Source of the DNA: Bacillota bacterium
GTDB lineage: Bacteria; Bacillota; Clostridia; Acetivibrionales; DSM-1351
Reading direction: 5' to 3'
DNA: 52,735 nucleotides
Assembly (NCBI GenBank): GCA_023391425.1
Contig: JAEWAX010000063.1
Span: 1-52,735 of the forward strand
Shown: positions 32,572 to 41,034 of the stretch, in pieces
How positions within the stretch are numbered: the first letter of the stretch is position 1
Layout: every line of letters starts with the position of its first letter
Program-made: the position numbers and the translations under genes
Notes under the pieces: model-generated
Database searches by the model: none
The model's input: the letters and a program-made list of their open reading frames with translations, nothing else
What the model was told of the DNA's origin: nothing

Positions 32572-33621
32572 ATGAACAATATAAAAAAAACAGTATTTTA
32601 CATAGTATTAGCTCTTGTAATTATTGGAATAGTTATTTTTATATATTTTTATAGTGATAAAATTATAAAAATATTGTCTCCTCTTTTTATTGCGATAATT
32701 ATTGCATATATAATATACCCCTTGGTGATTAGATTTGAGAGAAAAGGTTTAAAAAGAAGTATAGCAATAATTATTATTTATTCCTTTACAACGTTGGCAT
32801 TTGTTTTTTTTGGTATATATGTTATGCCATATGTACTTAATAATGCCAAAGAACTGTTTAATACCTTACCACATATAACGAGTAAATATCAGGAGATTTT
32901 TAATTCCTTTATATTAAAGATAAAATCTAGTAATTGGCCTCCTGAAATAAAAGATCTCATTTTTAGTGAAATTGACCGAGGACTGCAATTTATACAAAGC
33001 TATACTTCACAGGCAATGAAAAAATCTCTTACATTAGTGGCATCATCATTGGTTATATTATTTGATTTAGTTCTATCTATGATAATCGCATATTATTTTG
33101 TAAAGGATATTGAGGGGATAAAAAGATCAGCCCTTATGCTTGCACCAAAGAGAATGCGAAATGACTTAATTAATGTAGGCAGGCAACTAAATGAAATTAT
33201 AACCCACTTCATTCAAGGACAATTATTAACTGCAGTCATCGTAGGCGTGATGGAAACGATAGGACTATTTATTGTCCATGTGAAGTATCCATTTATTTTG
33301 GGCGTATTAGGAGGTATCGCCAATATAATACCATATTTTGGACCGGTACTAGGAGCTATTCCAGCTGTTGCAGTAGCACTTTTACAATCGCCCACCAAAG
33401 CACTTTTAACCACTTTGGTATTTATAATAGTTCAACAAATAGATAATGCTTTCATTTCTCCTAAAATCATTGAGGGAAAATTAGGATTACACCCCGTAAC
33501 AACTATTATTGCTGTATTAGTAGGGGGAGAGTTCTTTGGGATAATTGGTATGCTTATAGGCGTTCCAATAGCTGCAATGCTTAAAGTTATATTCAAGAGG
33601 GTGGTAGATTGGCTTGTATAA
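32572..33621 (+). CDS. AI-2E (YrrI/PerM-like) family permease
   Basis: A 349-aa membrane protein of the same family as 6750-7931. About eight helices; soluble middle region about 85-145; C-terminal hallmark IIPYFGPVLGAIPAV (about 255-269) and QQIDNAFISPKII (about 291-303). ATG 32572 is preceded by TGGAG at 6 nt. Genes of this kind next to a PRC-barrel gene are usual upstream of alaS (YrrI in Bacillus). Substrate unknown. It is the last gene of this small group, followed by a new promoter. Confidence 0.88.
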   Translation: MNNIKKTVFYIVLALVIIGIVIFIYFYSDKIIKILSPLFIAIIIAYIIYPLVIRFERKGLKRSIAIIIIYSFTTLAFVFFGIYVMPYVLNNAKELFNTLPHITSKYQEIFNSFILKIKSSNWPPEIKDLIFSEIDRGLQFIQSYTSQAMKKSLTLVASSLVILFDLVLSMIIAYYFVKDIEGIKRSALMLAPKRMRNDLINVGRQLNEIITHFIQGQLLTAVIVGVMETIGLFIVHVKYPFILGVLGGIANIIPYFGPVLGAIPAVAVALLQSPTKALLTTLVFIIVQQIDNAFISPKIIEGKLGLHPVTTIIAVLVGGEFFGIIGMLIGVPIAAMLKVIFKRVVDWLV

Positions 33622-33647
33622 AAGAAATTGAGATAATCAAAAATGGA

Positions 33648-33676
33648 TTGCTTAAATATATTTGGACATTTATTAT
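33648..33676 (+). promoter_or_regulatory. Probable promoter of the small membrane protein gene
   Basis: TTGCTT (33648-33653), 17 bp, TATTAT (33671-33676), about 50 bp before the ATG at 33730. Confidence 0.5.
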
Positions 33677-33729
33677 AGTGATATGAGAGTTTAACAAAAT
33701 TTGAAGTTGGTTTATTTACGGAGGTTAGT

Positions 33730-34098
33730 ATGCAACTTAAACGAAATCATAAGAGGAATATAGTCCTTGGAATTGCTGCTTTGTTTATTCTATATGGGTT
33801 ACTTGATTGGATATTTAAATTTAATATTAGTCCTTCTACTGTTAATAATGTTACCTATGTACTAATGATAGGTGCATTTATACTGCTTTTTAGTAAACCC
33901 AAAAATAAAGATACTCATCAGACTCCAAATGATAGTTCTATACAGAATAATATTGACGAAATTGATATGAATAATAAACTAAAGGATACTCCTGATGAGA
34001 AGAATAGTTCCACACAGGATACTGTACAGCTTGAGACAAAGGATACTGAGCAACATATCAATTCTGACACAGATAATAATAATTCAGACTTAAGCTAA
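33730..34098 (+). CDS. Small two-helix membrane protein with polar tail
   Basis: A 122-aa protein without a family I know. Two hydrophobic helices (about 11-27 and 39-57) are followed by a 60-residue acidic, Asn/Asp/Thr-rich tail (for example DTDNNNSDLS at the end), likely disordered. GGAGG precedes the ATG. It lies 72 bp before the FNR-type regulator and may be cotranscribed with it. No function can be inferred. Confidence 0.7.
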   Translation: MQLKRNHKRNIVLGIAALFILYGLLDWIFKFNISPSTVNNVTYVLMIGAFILLFSKPKNKDTHQTPNDSSIQNNIDEIDMNNKLKDTPDEKNSSTQDTVQLETKDTEQHINSDTDNNNSDLS

Positions 34099-34170
34099 AT
34101 AGTAGAAAACGATGTCAAGTATTTAAAAATTACTTCTGAGATTAATGATTGGAGCAAAAAGGAAATTCCT

Positions 34171-34875
34171 ATGCCAGAAAATAGTCATCAGTGTTCTCAC
34201 TGTAAAAACAAATTGTGTATGCATAAAGTACCTATATTTCATAATTTAAATAATGAGGATATGTTTAGGATTGATGAACTGATTCAACATAAAAGCTATA
34301 AGAAGGGTGAAACGATTTTTTCCCAGGGTGATAATTTGGATTCCATTGTGATTATAAATGAAGGAAGTGCAAAAGCTTATAAATACACTCCGGAGGGGAG
34401 AGAACAAATACTTTATCTTTTTTCCGAGGGAGACTTTTTCGGGGAACAGTATTTATTAAGTAAAAGAACTGCAACCTATTGTGTACAAACCTTAGAGGCA
34501 GTCAAAGCATGTATGCTTTCAAAGGAGCATTTTCAAAAATTGTTACTGCAATATCCCGATATGGGTATTAAAATCATTGAAGAACTAGGTACGAGAATGT
34601 TTCGACTAGAGCATGCAATGGAGAGCATGGGAGTGAGAAATATTGACTTAAGGATTCATTCTCTTCTGTTAGATTATTCTGCAAAGTATGGAAGGAAAGT
34701 TACAGAAGGGATCTTGTTACGACTGCCACTCAGTCGTGAAGGAATGGCTAACTATTTGGGTGTTGCCAGGGAGACTGTAAGCCGTAAATTAAGCCAGCTC
34801 GAAAAAGATGGTATTATTCAATCAGTTTCGAATAAATCCATATTGATATTAAATGAAGCAGCCTTGGAAGAGTAA
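34171..34875 (+). CDS. Crp/Fnr family regulator, FNR-like with putative iron-sulfur cysteines
   Basis: A 234-aa regulator. The N-terminal cluster C8-x2-C11-x4-C16 and internal C114 (VKACMLSKEHF, at the position of E. coli FNR C122) fit an oxygen/NO-sensing [4Fe-4S] ligand set. The cNMP-type beta-barrel occupies about 25-140 and the HTH about 180-228. The recognition helix ARETVSRKLSQL keeps the E-x-x-S-R that reads TGAT half-sites in FNR. A TGAT-N4-ATCA box stands 33 bp after its stop in front of ric. I infer it activates ric in response to oxygen limitation or NO. AAGGA lies before ATG. Confidence 0.88.
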   Translation: MPENSHQCSHCKNKLCMHKVPIFHNLNNEDMFRIDELIQHKSYKKGETIFSQGDNLDSIVIINEGSAKAYKYTPEGREQILYLFSEGDFFGEQYLLSKRTATYCVQTLEAVKACMLSKEHFQKLLLQYPDMGIKIIEELGTRMFRLEHAMESMGVRNIDLRIHSLLLDYSAKYGRKVTEGILLRLPLSREGMANYLGVARETVSRKLSQLEKDGIIQSVSNKSILILNEAALEE

Positions 34876-34907
34876 TTTTATTAAATCCTGTAATAATATG
34901 ATAATTA

Positions 34908-34949
34908 GTGATTGGAATCACATATTTTTATGATAGCTCCAGCTATAAT
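34908..34949 (+). promoter_or_regulatory. FNR-type box and -10 of the ric promoter
   Basis: The perfect palindrome GTGATTGGAATCAC (34908-34921) has the FNR core TGAT-N4-ATCA. TATAAT at 34944-34949 places +1 at 34956, so the box centre (34914.5) falls exactly at -41.5, the class II activator position. There is no need for a good -35. Confidence 0.75.
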
Positions 34950-35003
34950 TAGCTTCATAAAGAAGCAGTTGATACAGAATAAAATGAGCTGGAGGTATGA
35001 GAT

Positions 35004-35693
35004 ATGAAATATTTAGATAAGAATGTAACGATTGGGGAAGTAGGAGTTGAGTTACCAGAAGCGACAGAGGTTTTCAAAGAGTTTGGAATAGATTTTTGCT
35101 GTGGAGGGCATCGTAATCTCGATAATGTGCTAGAAGAGCAAGAAATCAATAAGGAAGCTTTTTTTGCAAAGCTAGATAAGCTATATGAAAAGCGCAGAGC
35201 CAGCTACGAAAAAAATGGAAATCGATTTGATCAAATGAGCCCAGAGGTGCTTACCACCTATATCGAAGATACTCACCATGAATATCTCAGACGGGTTTTG
35301 CCACAGGCAGCCGATTTATTAAATACAATATTACGGGTACATGGTAAAAATCATAAAGAATTATTTGATATGTATCGTATCTTTGGTCAACTAAAGACAG
35401 ATTTGGAGCAACATTTATTAAAGGAAGAGACAATGTTATTTCCAGACTTCGATGAGGTTGAGGATAATAGGCAGGAGATAATAGAATTAACACAAATAAT
35501 TATTAAGGAACATGAAGCAGCGGGTGAATTACTGGGTAAACTCCGCAAAATCTCAGATGATTATCATTTGCCAGAAGATGCTTGTCAAACCTTTGCGAAG
35601 ACCTATCGATTGTTAGAGGATATCGAGGATGACCTACATCAGCATATTCATTTGGAAAACAATATCTTGTTAAGAAATTATGTAAAGCGTTAA
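35004..35693 (+). CDS. ric: Iron-sulfur cluster repair di-iron protein Ric/ScdA
   Basis: A 229-aa protein of the ScdA/YtfE/Ric family that repairs Fe-S clusters after oxidative or nitrosative damage. Residues 1-60 form the ScdA_N domain with C32-C33 (DFCCGGHR). The C-terminal hemerythrin-like four-helix bundle has the expected His/Glu ligands in EDTHHEYLRR (about 89-98), VHGKNHKELF (about 112-121), HLLKEETMLFP (about 137-147), KEHEAAGE (about 168-175) and QHIHLENNIL (about 214-223). GGAGG precedes the ATG. It follows a FNR-type gene and box, and a DUF1858 gene lies 86 bp after it. Confidence 0.95.
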   Translation: MKYLDKNVTIGEVGVELPEATEVFKEFGIDFCCGGHRNLDNVLEEQEINKEAFFAKLDKLYEKRRASYEKNGNRFDQMSPEVLTTYIEDTHHEYLRRVLPQAADLLNTILRVHGKNHKELFDMYRIFGQLKTDLEQHLLKEETMLFPDFDEVEDNRQEIIELTQIIIKEHEAAGELLGKLRKISDDYHLPEDACQTFAKTYRLLEDIEDDLHQHIHLENNILLRNYVKR

Positions 35694-35779
35694 AACCATG
35701 GGAATGGATGAAGATTGTTTGTGTTATTTTTACCACTAACCTGATATGTACAAATGAAATGCAAAGGAAAGGGACAGCT

Positions 35780-36007
35780 ATGAGTAAAATAATTAATTTG
35801 AATAAAACTATTTATGATATAGCCGGTGAATATCCTGAAATAGTAGAAATTTTAGCTGAATTAGGGTTTTCGGATATTGAGAAACCAGGAATGCTGCAGA
35901 CAGCGGGAAGATTTATGACATTGCCAAAGGGTGCAGCCCTAAAAAAGATTAGTCTGGAGCATATGAAAGAAATTTTAGAAGAAAAGGGTTATCATATCGT
36001 AGGATAA
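35780..36007 (+). CDS. DUF1858 domain protein
   Basis: A 75-aa soluble protein with the DUF1858 pattern NKTIYDIAGEYPEIVEILAELGF (described: from residue 7 to 29). The domain is a small ScdA_N-like helical fold that often precedes DUF438 proteins. ATG 35780 is chosen because AAGGGACAG lies before it; the region upstream would add 24 residues with no ribosome site. It is part of the ric-DUF438 cluster and probably cotranscribed. Confidence 0.8.
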   Translation: MSKIINLNKTIYDIAGEYPEIVEILAELGFSDIEKPGMLQTAGRFMTLPKGAALKKISLEHMKEILEEKGYHIVG

Positions 36008-36111
36008 GAATATGAAAATGATAAAACATTTATGTATACAACAGGTTTTCCTAAGTAAACCCGAAGACGAGTTTCATATAAATATTGGCATGCGCAGGAA
36101 GGAAGTAAATT

Positions 36112-37326
36112 ATGAGCGAGTACATTAACAACAGAGAATTTCGACAACAAACAATTAAGGAAATTATTAAACAGCTGCATGAAGGTAAATCAGTTGAAGA
36201 GGTAAAGGAACAGTTTGAGGCAGCCTTTCAAGGAGTTTCCGCTACAGAAATATCAGAAGCAGAAGGAGCGCTAATTCGAGAAGGACTTCCGGTTTCTGAG
36301 ATACAGAGACTTTGTGATGTGCATGCCTCCGTATTTAAAGGCTCCATTGAGGAAATTCATCAGCCAACAGACCAAACTAAAATTCCAGGACATCCGGCTA
36401 ACACATTAACGAAAGAAAACAGACAGATAGAAAAAATTATAGATAATGAAATTATGCCATATTTATCTGATGCAAAAGCTCAGTTAAATCGCGAAAAGCT
36501 GTTGGAGGGAATGGAACATTTATTAAAAATTGATATTCATTATTTGAAGAAGGAAAATCTTTTATTTCCATATATGGAGAAGTATGAAATTACTGCACCT
36601 CCTAAGGTTATGTGGGGAGTAGATGATGAAATTCGTAATCAGATTAAAGAAGTTAATGCATTACTGGCGAAAGGCAACACAGACGAAGAGGAGTTAAGAC
36701 AGAAAACAGAAGATGTTATTAATAAAGTAAGAGAAATGATATTTAAGGAAGAAAACATCTTAATCCCGATGCTTTTAGAAACTCTGACACAGGAGGAATG
36801 GAAGGTCATTGCAGACGAAAGCGGAGAAATAGGTTATCTGATTGATAAGGTTCCGGTATGGAGGCCAGTACAAGAAACCAAAGAACCGATTTCAGAAATT
36901 CCGAAAGTACAGGAAAAATTGGGGCTTATTGAGTTGCCAAGCGGTGTTTTTGAAGCAGAAGAATTAACAAGTATGTTGAATACCCTTCCCTTTGATATAA
37001 CCTTTGTAGATAAGAATGATGTAGTAAAATATTTTTCTGAAGGAAAAGAGAGAACATTTCCACGTACGAAGGCCATTATTGGGAGGAATGTTTCAAATTG
37101 TCATCCGCCGAAAAGTGTCCATATTGTAGAGAAGATTGTAGAAGACTTTAAGAATGGTGTAAAGGATCAGGAGAATTTCTGGATTAATATGGGCGGTAAA
37201 TTCATTCTAATCTGTTACTATGCTGTTCGTAATGAGAAGGGCGAATATCTGGGTGTGTTAGAGGTTACGCAGAATATCAAACCTATTCAAGAGATAACAG
37301 GAGAGAAGCGGCTGGTGGAGGATTAA
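36112..37326 (+). CDS. DUF438 protein with hemerythrin-like and PAS domains
   Basis: A 404-aa protein with the order DUF438 (about 1-75), hemerythrin-like HHE region (about 95-235) and a C-terminal PAS-like domain (about 280-395). HHE ligands include GHPANTLTKEN (about 94-104), DIHYLKKENLLFPYMEKY (about 141-158) and FKEENILIPML (about 212-222). In the PAS part FDITFVDKNDVVKYFSEG and FWINMGGKF are typical. It may bind iron-oxygen species and sense or help repair Fe-S or heme centres; the function is not established. Last gene of the FNR-ric cluster, ended by a terminator at 37459. Confidence 0.88.
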   Translation: MSEYINNREFRQQTIKEIIKQLHEGKSVEEVKEQFEAAFQGVSATEISEAEGALIREGLPVSEIQRLCDVHASVFKGSIEEIHQPTDQTKIPGHPANTLTKENRQIEKIIDNEIMPYLSDAKAQLNREKLLEGMEHLLKIDIHYLKKENLLFPYMEKYEITAPPKVMWGVDDEIRNQIKEVNALLAKGNTDEEELRQKTEDVINKVREMIFKEENILIPMLLETLTQEEWKVIADESGEIGYLIDKVPVWRPVQETKEPISEIPKVQEKLGLIELPSGVFEAEELTSMLNTLPFDITFVDKNDVVKYFSEGKERTFPRTKAIIGRNVSNCHPPKSVHIVEKIVEDFKNGVKDQENFWINMGGKFILICYYAVRNEKGEYLGVLEVTQNIKPIQEITGEKRLVED

Positions 37327-37458
37327 AGATGATGGGACCGCTGGGCTCTGAAGACATCATTATTGTCTTCTCAAGGCACGTTGAGTGTTGCGTTTTGATA
37401 GAACAGATAAGGCTTAAATAATGAGTTTGGAGAATATTAAGTAAAATTTGAGGTGTAT

Positions 37459-37492
37459 GTTCCCTTGGACTAATGTCTGAGGGAGCTTTTTA
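37459..37492 (+). terminator. Terminator of the ric-DUF1858-DUF438 unit
   Basis: GTTCCCTTGGAC and GTCTGAGGGAGC form a stem around TAAT, followed by TTTTTATTT. A second small hairpin without T-run lies at 37350-37370. Confidence 0.75.
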
Positions 37493-37550
37493 TTTGGGGC
37501 TTTTCAATCGAGCTAATCAAAAAAAACAAAGTGAGTTATGAAGTCACCAC

Positions 37551-37579
37551 TTGACAGCATCAGCGATTTTATATATCAT
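37551..37579 (+). promoter_or_regulatory. Promoter of the valS T-box leader
   Basis: TTGACA (37551-37556), 17 bp, TATCAT (37574-37579). Transcription would start near 37586, shortly before the T-box stem I. Confidence 0.75.
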
Positions 37580-37611
37580 TATTTTTAAGAAATTTGTTAT
37601 TAATATTCTAT

Positions 37612-37897
37612 AAAAGCGATGAACAAGAGGAGTAGACAGTTTAATTTTCAAAAGAGAGGGACCATCTGGTGAAAGGTTCTGAAATAAAAGCTGTTGAAGG
37701 TAGCTTGGAAGCTCTGCACTGAAAAGTAATACTAGTAAAATTGGTATAAGTAGGCTGCAGCGGGTTGCGAACGTTATTCGTATAAGATCATTAATAAATT
37801 TTATGATGTATTAATTATAAAGCATATTTATTTGTGAAATTTTGGTGGTACCACGATAAGCTTTCGTCCAAATACTGGATGAGGCTTTTTTATTTGT
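37612..37897 (+). promoter_or_regulatory. T-box riboswitch (probably tRNA-Val specific)
   Basis: The leader shows GATGAACAAGAGGAGTAGAC (stem I start), the AGAGAGGGACC distal region with CTGGTGA loop, and the conserved T-box GGTGGTACCACG (37844-37855) followed by a terminator (stem within 37859-37890 and a T-run). A probable valine specifier GTA lies at 37700-37702 in TTGAAGGTAGC. When uncharged tRNA-Val is bound, the antiterminator should form and allow expression of the small membrane gene and valS. Confidence 0.9.
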
Positions 37898-38011
37898 AGG
37901 AAAAGTAAGTAAAAATAAGGCTTCACAAGCCTAATATAAACGCCGCAGATGCGGCTAAATGCAAATTGGTATAATTTAGCTGTGTAACAAACAGCGGAAA
38001 AGGAGATTTTT

Positions 38012-38257
38012 ATGGAACCACTTGAAATACTTGGGCTTGTAATAATGGCTGTTGGCTTCGCAATGGTTTTAGCAGCCAGAGCCATAGTGAAGAAATTTGA
38101 TTTAGCTAAAAATCAGAAATGCGAACATGCTTCAGAAATGTCTGAGGAGGAAGTCAAAGACTATAAGATTAATAAAGCTATGCTACGCATTAAAATGATG
38201 GGGTTGGTAGTCACAATCCCGGGGATAATTATGTTATTAATATCTTATAAAAAATAA
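38012..38257 (+). CDS. Small two-helix membrane protein in the valS T-box unit
   Basis: An 81-aa protein I do not recognise. Helix 1 is about 4-24, a charged middle with two Cys-poor acidic stretches follows, and helix 2 is about 60-78. AAAGGAG lies before ATG. It is placed between the T-box terminator and valS (33 bp between stop and valS start) so it should be co-induced when valine tRNA is uncharged. Whether it acts in amino-acid uptake or is a passenger is unknown. Confidence 0.7.
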   Translation: MEPLEILGLVIMAVGFAMVLAARAIVKKFDLAKNQKCEHASEMSEEEVKDYKINKAMLRIKMMGLVVTIPGIIMLLISYKK

Positions 38258-38290
38258 ATAGTATATATATAATCAATGGAGGGTAAGTTT

Positions 38291-40942
38291 ATGGACGAAC
38301 AAGAAAACATTGCAAAACAATATGATCCTAGTCAAGTTGAGGATAGACTCTATAGTAAGTGGATGGAGGCTGGTTACTTTCATGCAGTTCCAGATAGCAA
38401 GAAGAAACCTTATACAATAGTGATGCCACCGCCAAACATTACAGGGCAGCTCCATATGGGCCACGCACTTGATAATACACTACAGGACATTCTTATTAGA
38501 ACAAAGAGAATGCAAGGTTATAGTGCATTGTGGCTTCCTGGAACAGACCATGCCGCTATAGCAACAGAGGCAAAGGTTGTTGAAGCTATGGCAAAGGAAG
38601 GCCTTACAAAGGGTATGTTAGGCCGTGAGAAATTTCTTGAAAGAGTTTGGGAATGGAGAAGGGTTTATGGCGGAAGAATCGTAGAGCAGCTAAAAAAGAT
38701 GGGTAGCTCATGTGATTGGGAGCGTGAACGTTTCACAATGGATGAGGGCTTGTCAAAAGCCGTTCAAGAGGTGTTTTTAAAACTGTATGATAAAGATCTC
38801 ATTTACAAAGGTGAGAGGATTACAAACTGGTGTCCAAAGTGCAAAACTTCAATTTCAGATATAGAGGTTGAATACGAAGAGCAAGCAGGACATTTCTGGC
38901 ATATAAAATATCCAGTAAAGGATAGTGACGAGTTTGTAGTAATAGCTACAACCCGACCAGAAACACTATTAGGAGATACAGCAGTAGCGGTAAATCCAGA
39001 GGATGAGAGATATACTCATTTAGTTGGAAAAACACTTATACTTCCACTTGTAAACAAAGAAATACCTGTAATAGCAGATTCCTATGTTGACAAGGAATTT
39101 GGTACAGGTTGTGTAAAGATAACTCCAGCTCATGACCCAAATGACTTTGAGGTGGGATTAAGACACAACTTACCACAGATAAGAGTAATGGACGACCAAG
39201 CTATAATGAATGACAATGCTAAGCAGTACAAGGGCCTTGACAGATACGAAGCTAGAAAGAAAATAGTAGAGGACTTAGAAAAATTGGGCTTGCTTGTTAA
39301 AATTGAGGGACATAATCATAATGTTGGTACTTGTCAGAGATGTAAAACAGTTATTGAGCCTCTTATCTCAAAGCAGTGGTACGTACGCATGAAGCCATTG
39401 GCAGAGCCCGCAATTGAAGTTGTTAAAAATGGAAACACCAAGTTTATACATGATAGATTTGCAAAGATATATTTTAATTGGATGGAAAACATACAGGATT
39501 GGTGTATATCTAGACAAATCTGGTGGGGACACAGAATACCTGCATATTATTGTCAGGAATGCGGACATATGATGGTTCAAGGGAATGCTCCTGACAATTG
39601 CTCAAAATGCGGAAGTACAAAAATTGAACAGGATTCAGACACACTTGACACTTGGTTTAGTTCTGCACTTTGGCCATTCTCAACTTTGGGCTGGCCTGAA
39701 AAAACAGAGGATTTAGAATATTTCTATCCAACTGATGTTTTAGTAACATCTTATGACATTATATTCTTCTGGGTTGCCAGAATGATATTCTCGGGCGTGG
39801 AGAATATGAAAGATGTACCATTTAAGTATGTATTCATACACGGTCTTGTGAGAGATTCACAAGGAAGAAAAATGAGTAAATCACTTGGAAACGGTATTGA
39901 CCCACTCGAAGTTATTTCTCAATATGGAGCTGATGCATTAAGGTTTTCACTTACTATAGGTAATTCAATGGAAAACGATATGAGATTTTCTACTGAAAAG
40001 GTTGAGTCTGCTAGAAATTTTGCAAACAAGGTTTGGAATGCCTCAAGATTTGTATTGATGAATTTTGATGAAGACCTAGACTTTAGCAAAGTTGATAAGA
40101 GTAAATTTACTGTTGCTGACAAATGGATTATGAGCAGAATTAACACAGTAACAAAAGAGGTAACTGAAAATATTGAGAAATTTGAATTGGGACTGGGATT
40201 GCAGAAGGTATACGACTTCATCTGGGAAGAATTCTGCGACTGGTACATTGAGATGGTTAAACCTAGACTCTATGACAGAGAAAGCGAAGGAAGACTTGAA
40301 GCGCAATATGTTCTGAATTTCGTTCTAGGAAATGCAATGAAACTGCTTCACCCATATATGCCATTTGTTACAGAGGAAATTTACACTCACTTGTTAAATG
40401 ATGGTAGAAGCATAATGATTTCTGAGTGGCCTGAGTATAGTCCAGAACTAAACTTCGCTGATGATGAAGTGAAAATGAAGACTATTATGGATGCAATAAG
40501 GAATATTAGAAATATTCGTGCAGAGATGAATGTTCCACCTGCAAGACGGGCAAAGATGATATTTGTAGCAGCAGGAGAAACTGAAAGAGCTACATTATCA
40601 GAGGGTACCTCCTTCTTCCAAAGATTAGCTGGTGCTTCTGAGGTAGTAGTACAGTCTGATAAAGAGGGTATTCCTGCAGATGCAGTTAGTACAGTAATAC
40701 ACGGGGCTGAAATATTTATTCCTCTTGATGAGTTAATAGACATTGAAAAGGAAATAGAAAGACTAAATAAAGAAAAGGCAAATCTTGAGGATGAACTAAA
40801 GAGAGTAGAAGGAAAGCTCAGTAATCAAGGCTTTGTTGCAAAAGCTCCACAGAAGGTTATTGATGAGGAAAAAGCAAAGCAAGAAAAGTATAAAGAGATG
40901 TATAGTAAGGTTGTAGAGAGAATTGAAAGCTTAAAGAAATAA
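38291..40942 (+). CDS. valS: Valyl-tRNA synthetase
   Basis: An 883-aa class Ia synthetase that charges tRNA-Val. HMGH at 55-58 and KMSKS at 527-531 are the ATP signature motifs. The editing domain lies between, with TTRPETLLGDTAVAVNP (about 217-233), and a Cys-rich zinc-like insertion CQECGHMM...CSKCGS (about 415-440). The C-terminal coiled coil (about 810-883) is typical for ValRS. ATG 38291 follows GGAGGG at 7 nt; an ATG at 38276 is inside that ribosome region. It is under T-box control and ends in a terminator shared with the next convergent gene. Confidence 0.97.
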   Translation: MDEQENIAKQYDPSQVEDRLYSKWMEAGYFHAVPDSKKKPYTIVMPPPNITGQLHMGHALDNTLQDILIRTKRMQGYSALWLPGTDHAAIATEAKVVEAMAKEGLTKGMLGREKFLERVWEWRRVYGGRIVEQLKKMGSSCDWERERFTMDEGLSKAVQEVFLKLYDKDLIYKGERITNWCPKCKTSISDIEVEYEEQAGHFWHIKYPVKDSDEFVVIATTRPETLLGDTAVAVNPEDERYTHLVGKTLILPLVNKEIPVIADSYVDKEFGTGCVKITPAHDPNDFEVGLRHNLPQIRVMDDQAIMNDNAKQYKGLDRYEARKKIVEDLEKLGLLVKIEGHNHNVGTCQRCKTVIEPLISKQWYVRMKPLAEPAIEVVKNGNTKFIHDRFAKIYFNWMENIQDWCISRQIWWGHRIPAYYCQECGHMMVQGNAPDNCSKCGSTKIEQDSDTLDTWFSSALWPFSTLGWPEKTEDLEYFYPTDVLVTSYDIIFFWVARMIFSGVENMKDVPFKYVFIHGLVRDSQGRKMSKSLGNGIDPLEVISQYGADALRFSLTIGNSMENDMRFSTEKVESARNFANKVWNASRFVLMNFDEDLDFSKVDKSKFTVADKWIMSRINTVTKEVTENIEKFELGLGLQKVYDFIWEEFCDWYIEMVKPRLYDRESEGRLEAQYVLNFVLGNAMKLLHPYMPFVTEEIYTHLLNDGRSIMISEWPEYSPELNFADDEVKMKTIMDAIRNIRNIRAEMNVPPARRAKMIFVAAGETERATLSEGTSFFQRLAGASEVVVQSDKEGIPADAVSTVIHGAEIFIPLDELIDIEKEIERLNKEKANLEDELKRVEGKLSNQGFVAKAPQKVIDEEKAKQEKYKEMYSKVVERIESLKK

Positions 40943-40984
40943 GGAATTTTATCTTAAATAGATAAAAGAGTTATATCTGGAAAA

Positions 40985-41034
40985 AGAGCTACTATAAAAT
41001 TGACTTGTTTAGTTGATTTTGTAGTAGCTTTTTT
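40985..41034. terminator. Terminator between valS and the orphan HTH gene
   Basis: AGCTACTA.AAAAT and ATTTTGTAGTAGCT form a long stem, followed by six T on the plus strand. It overlaps the stop of the convergent gene. Confidence 0.8.

Noticed and set aside
37350..37370. Perfect 7-bp hairpin GAAGACA/TGTCTTC after the DUF438 gene
   Set aside because: No T-run follows; the real terminator is at 37459.
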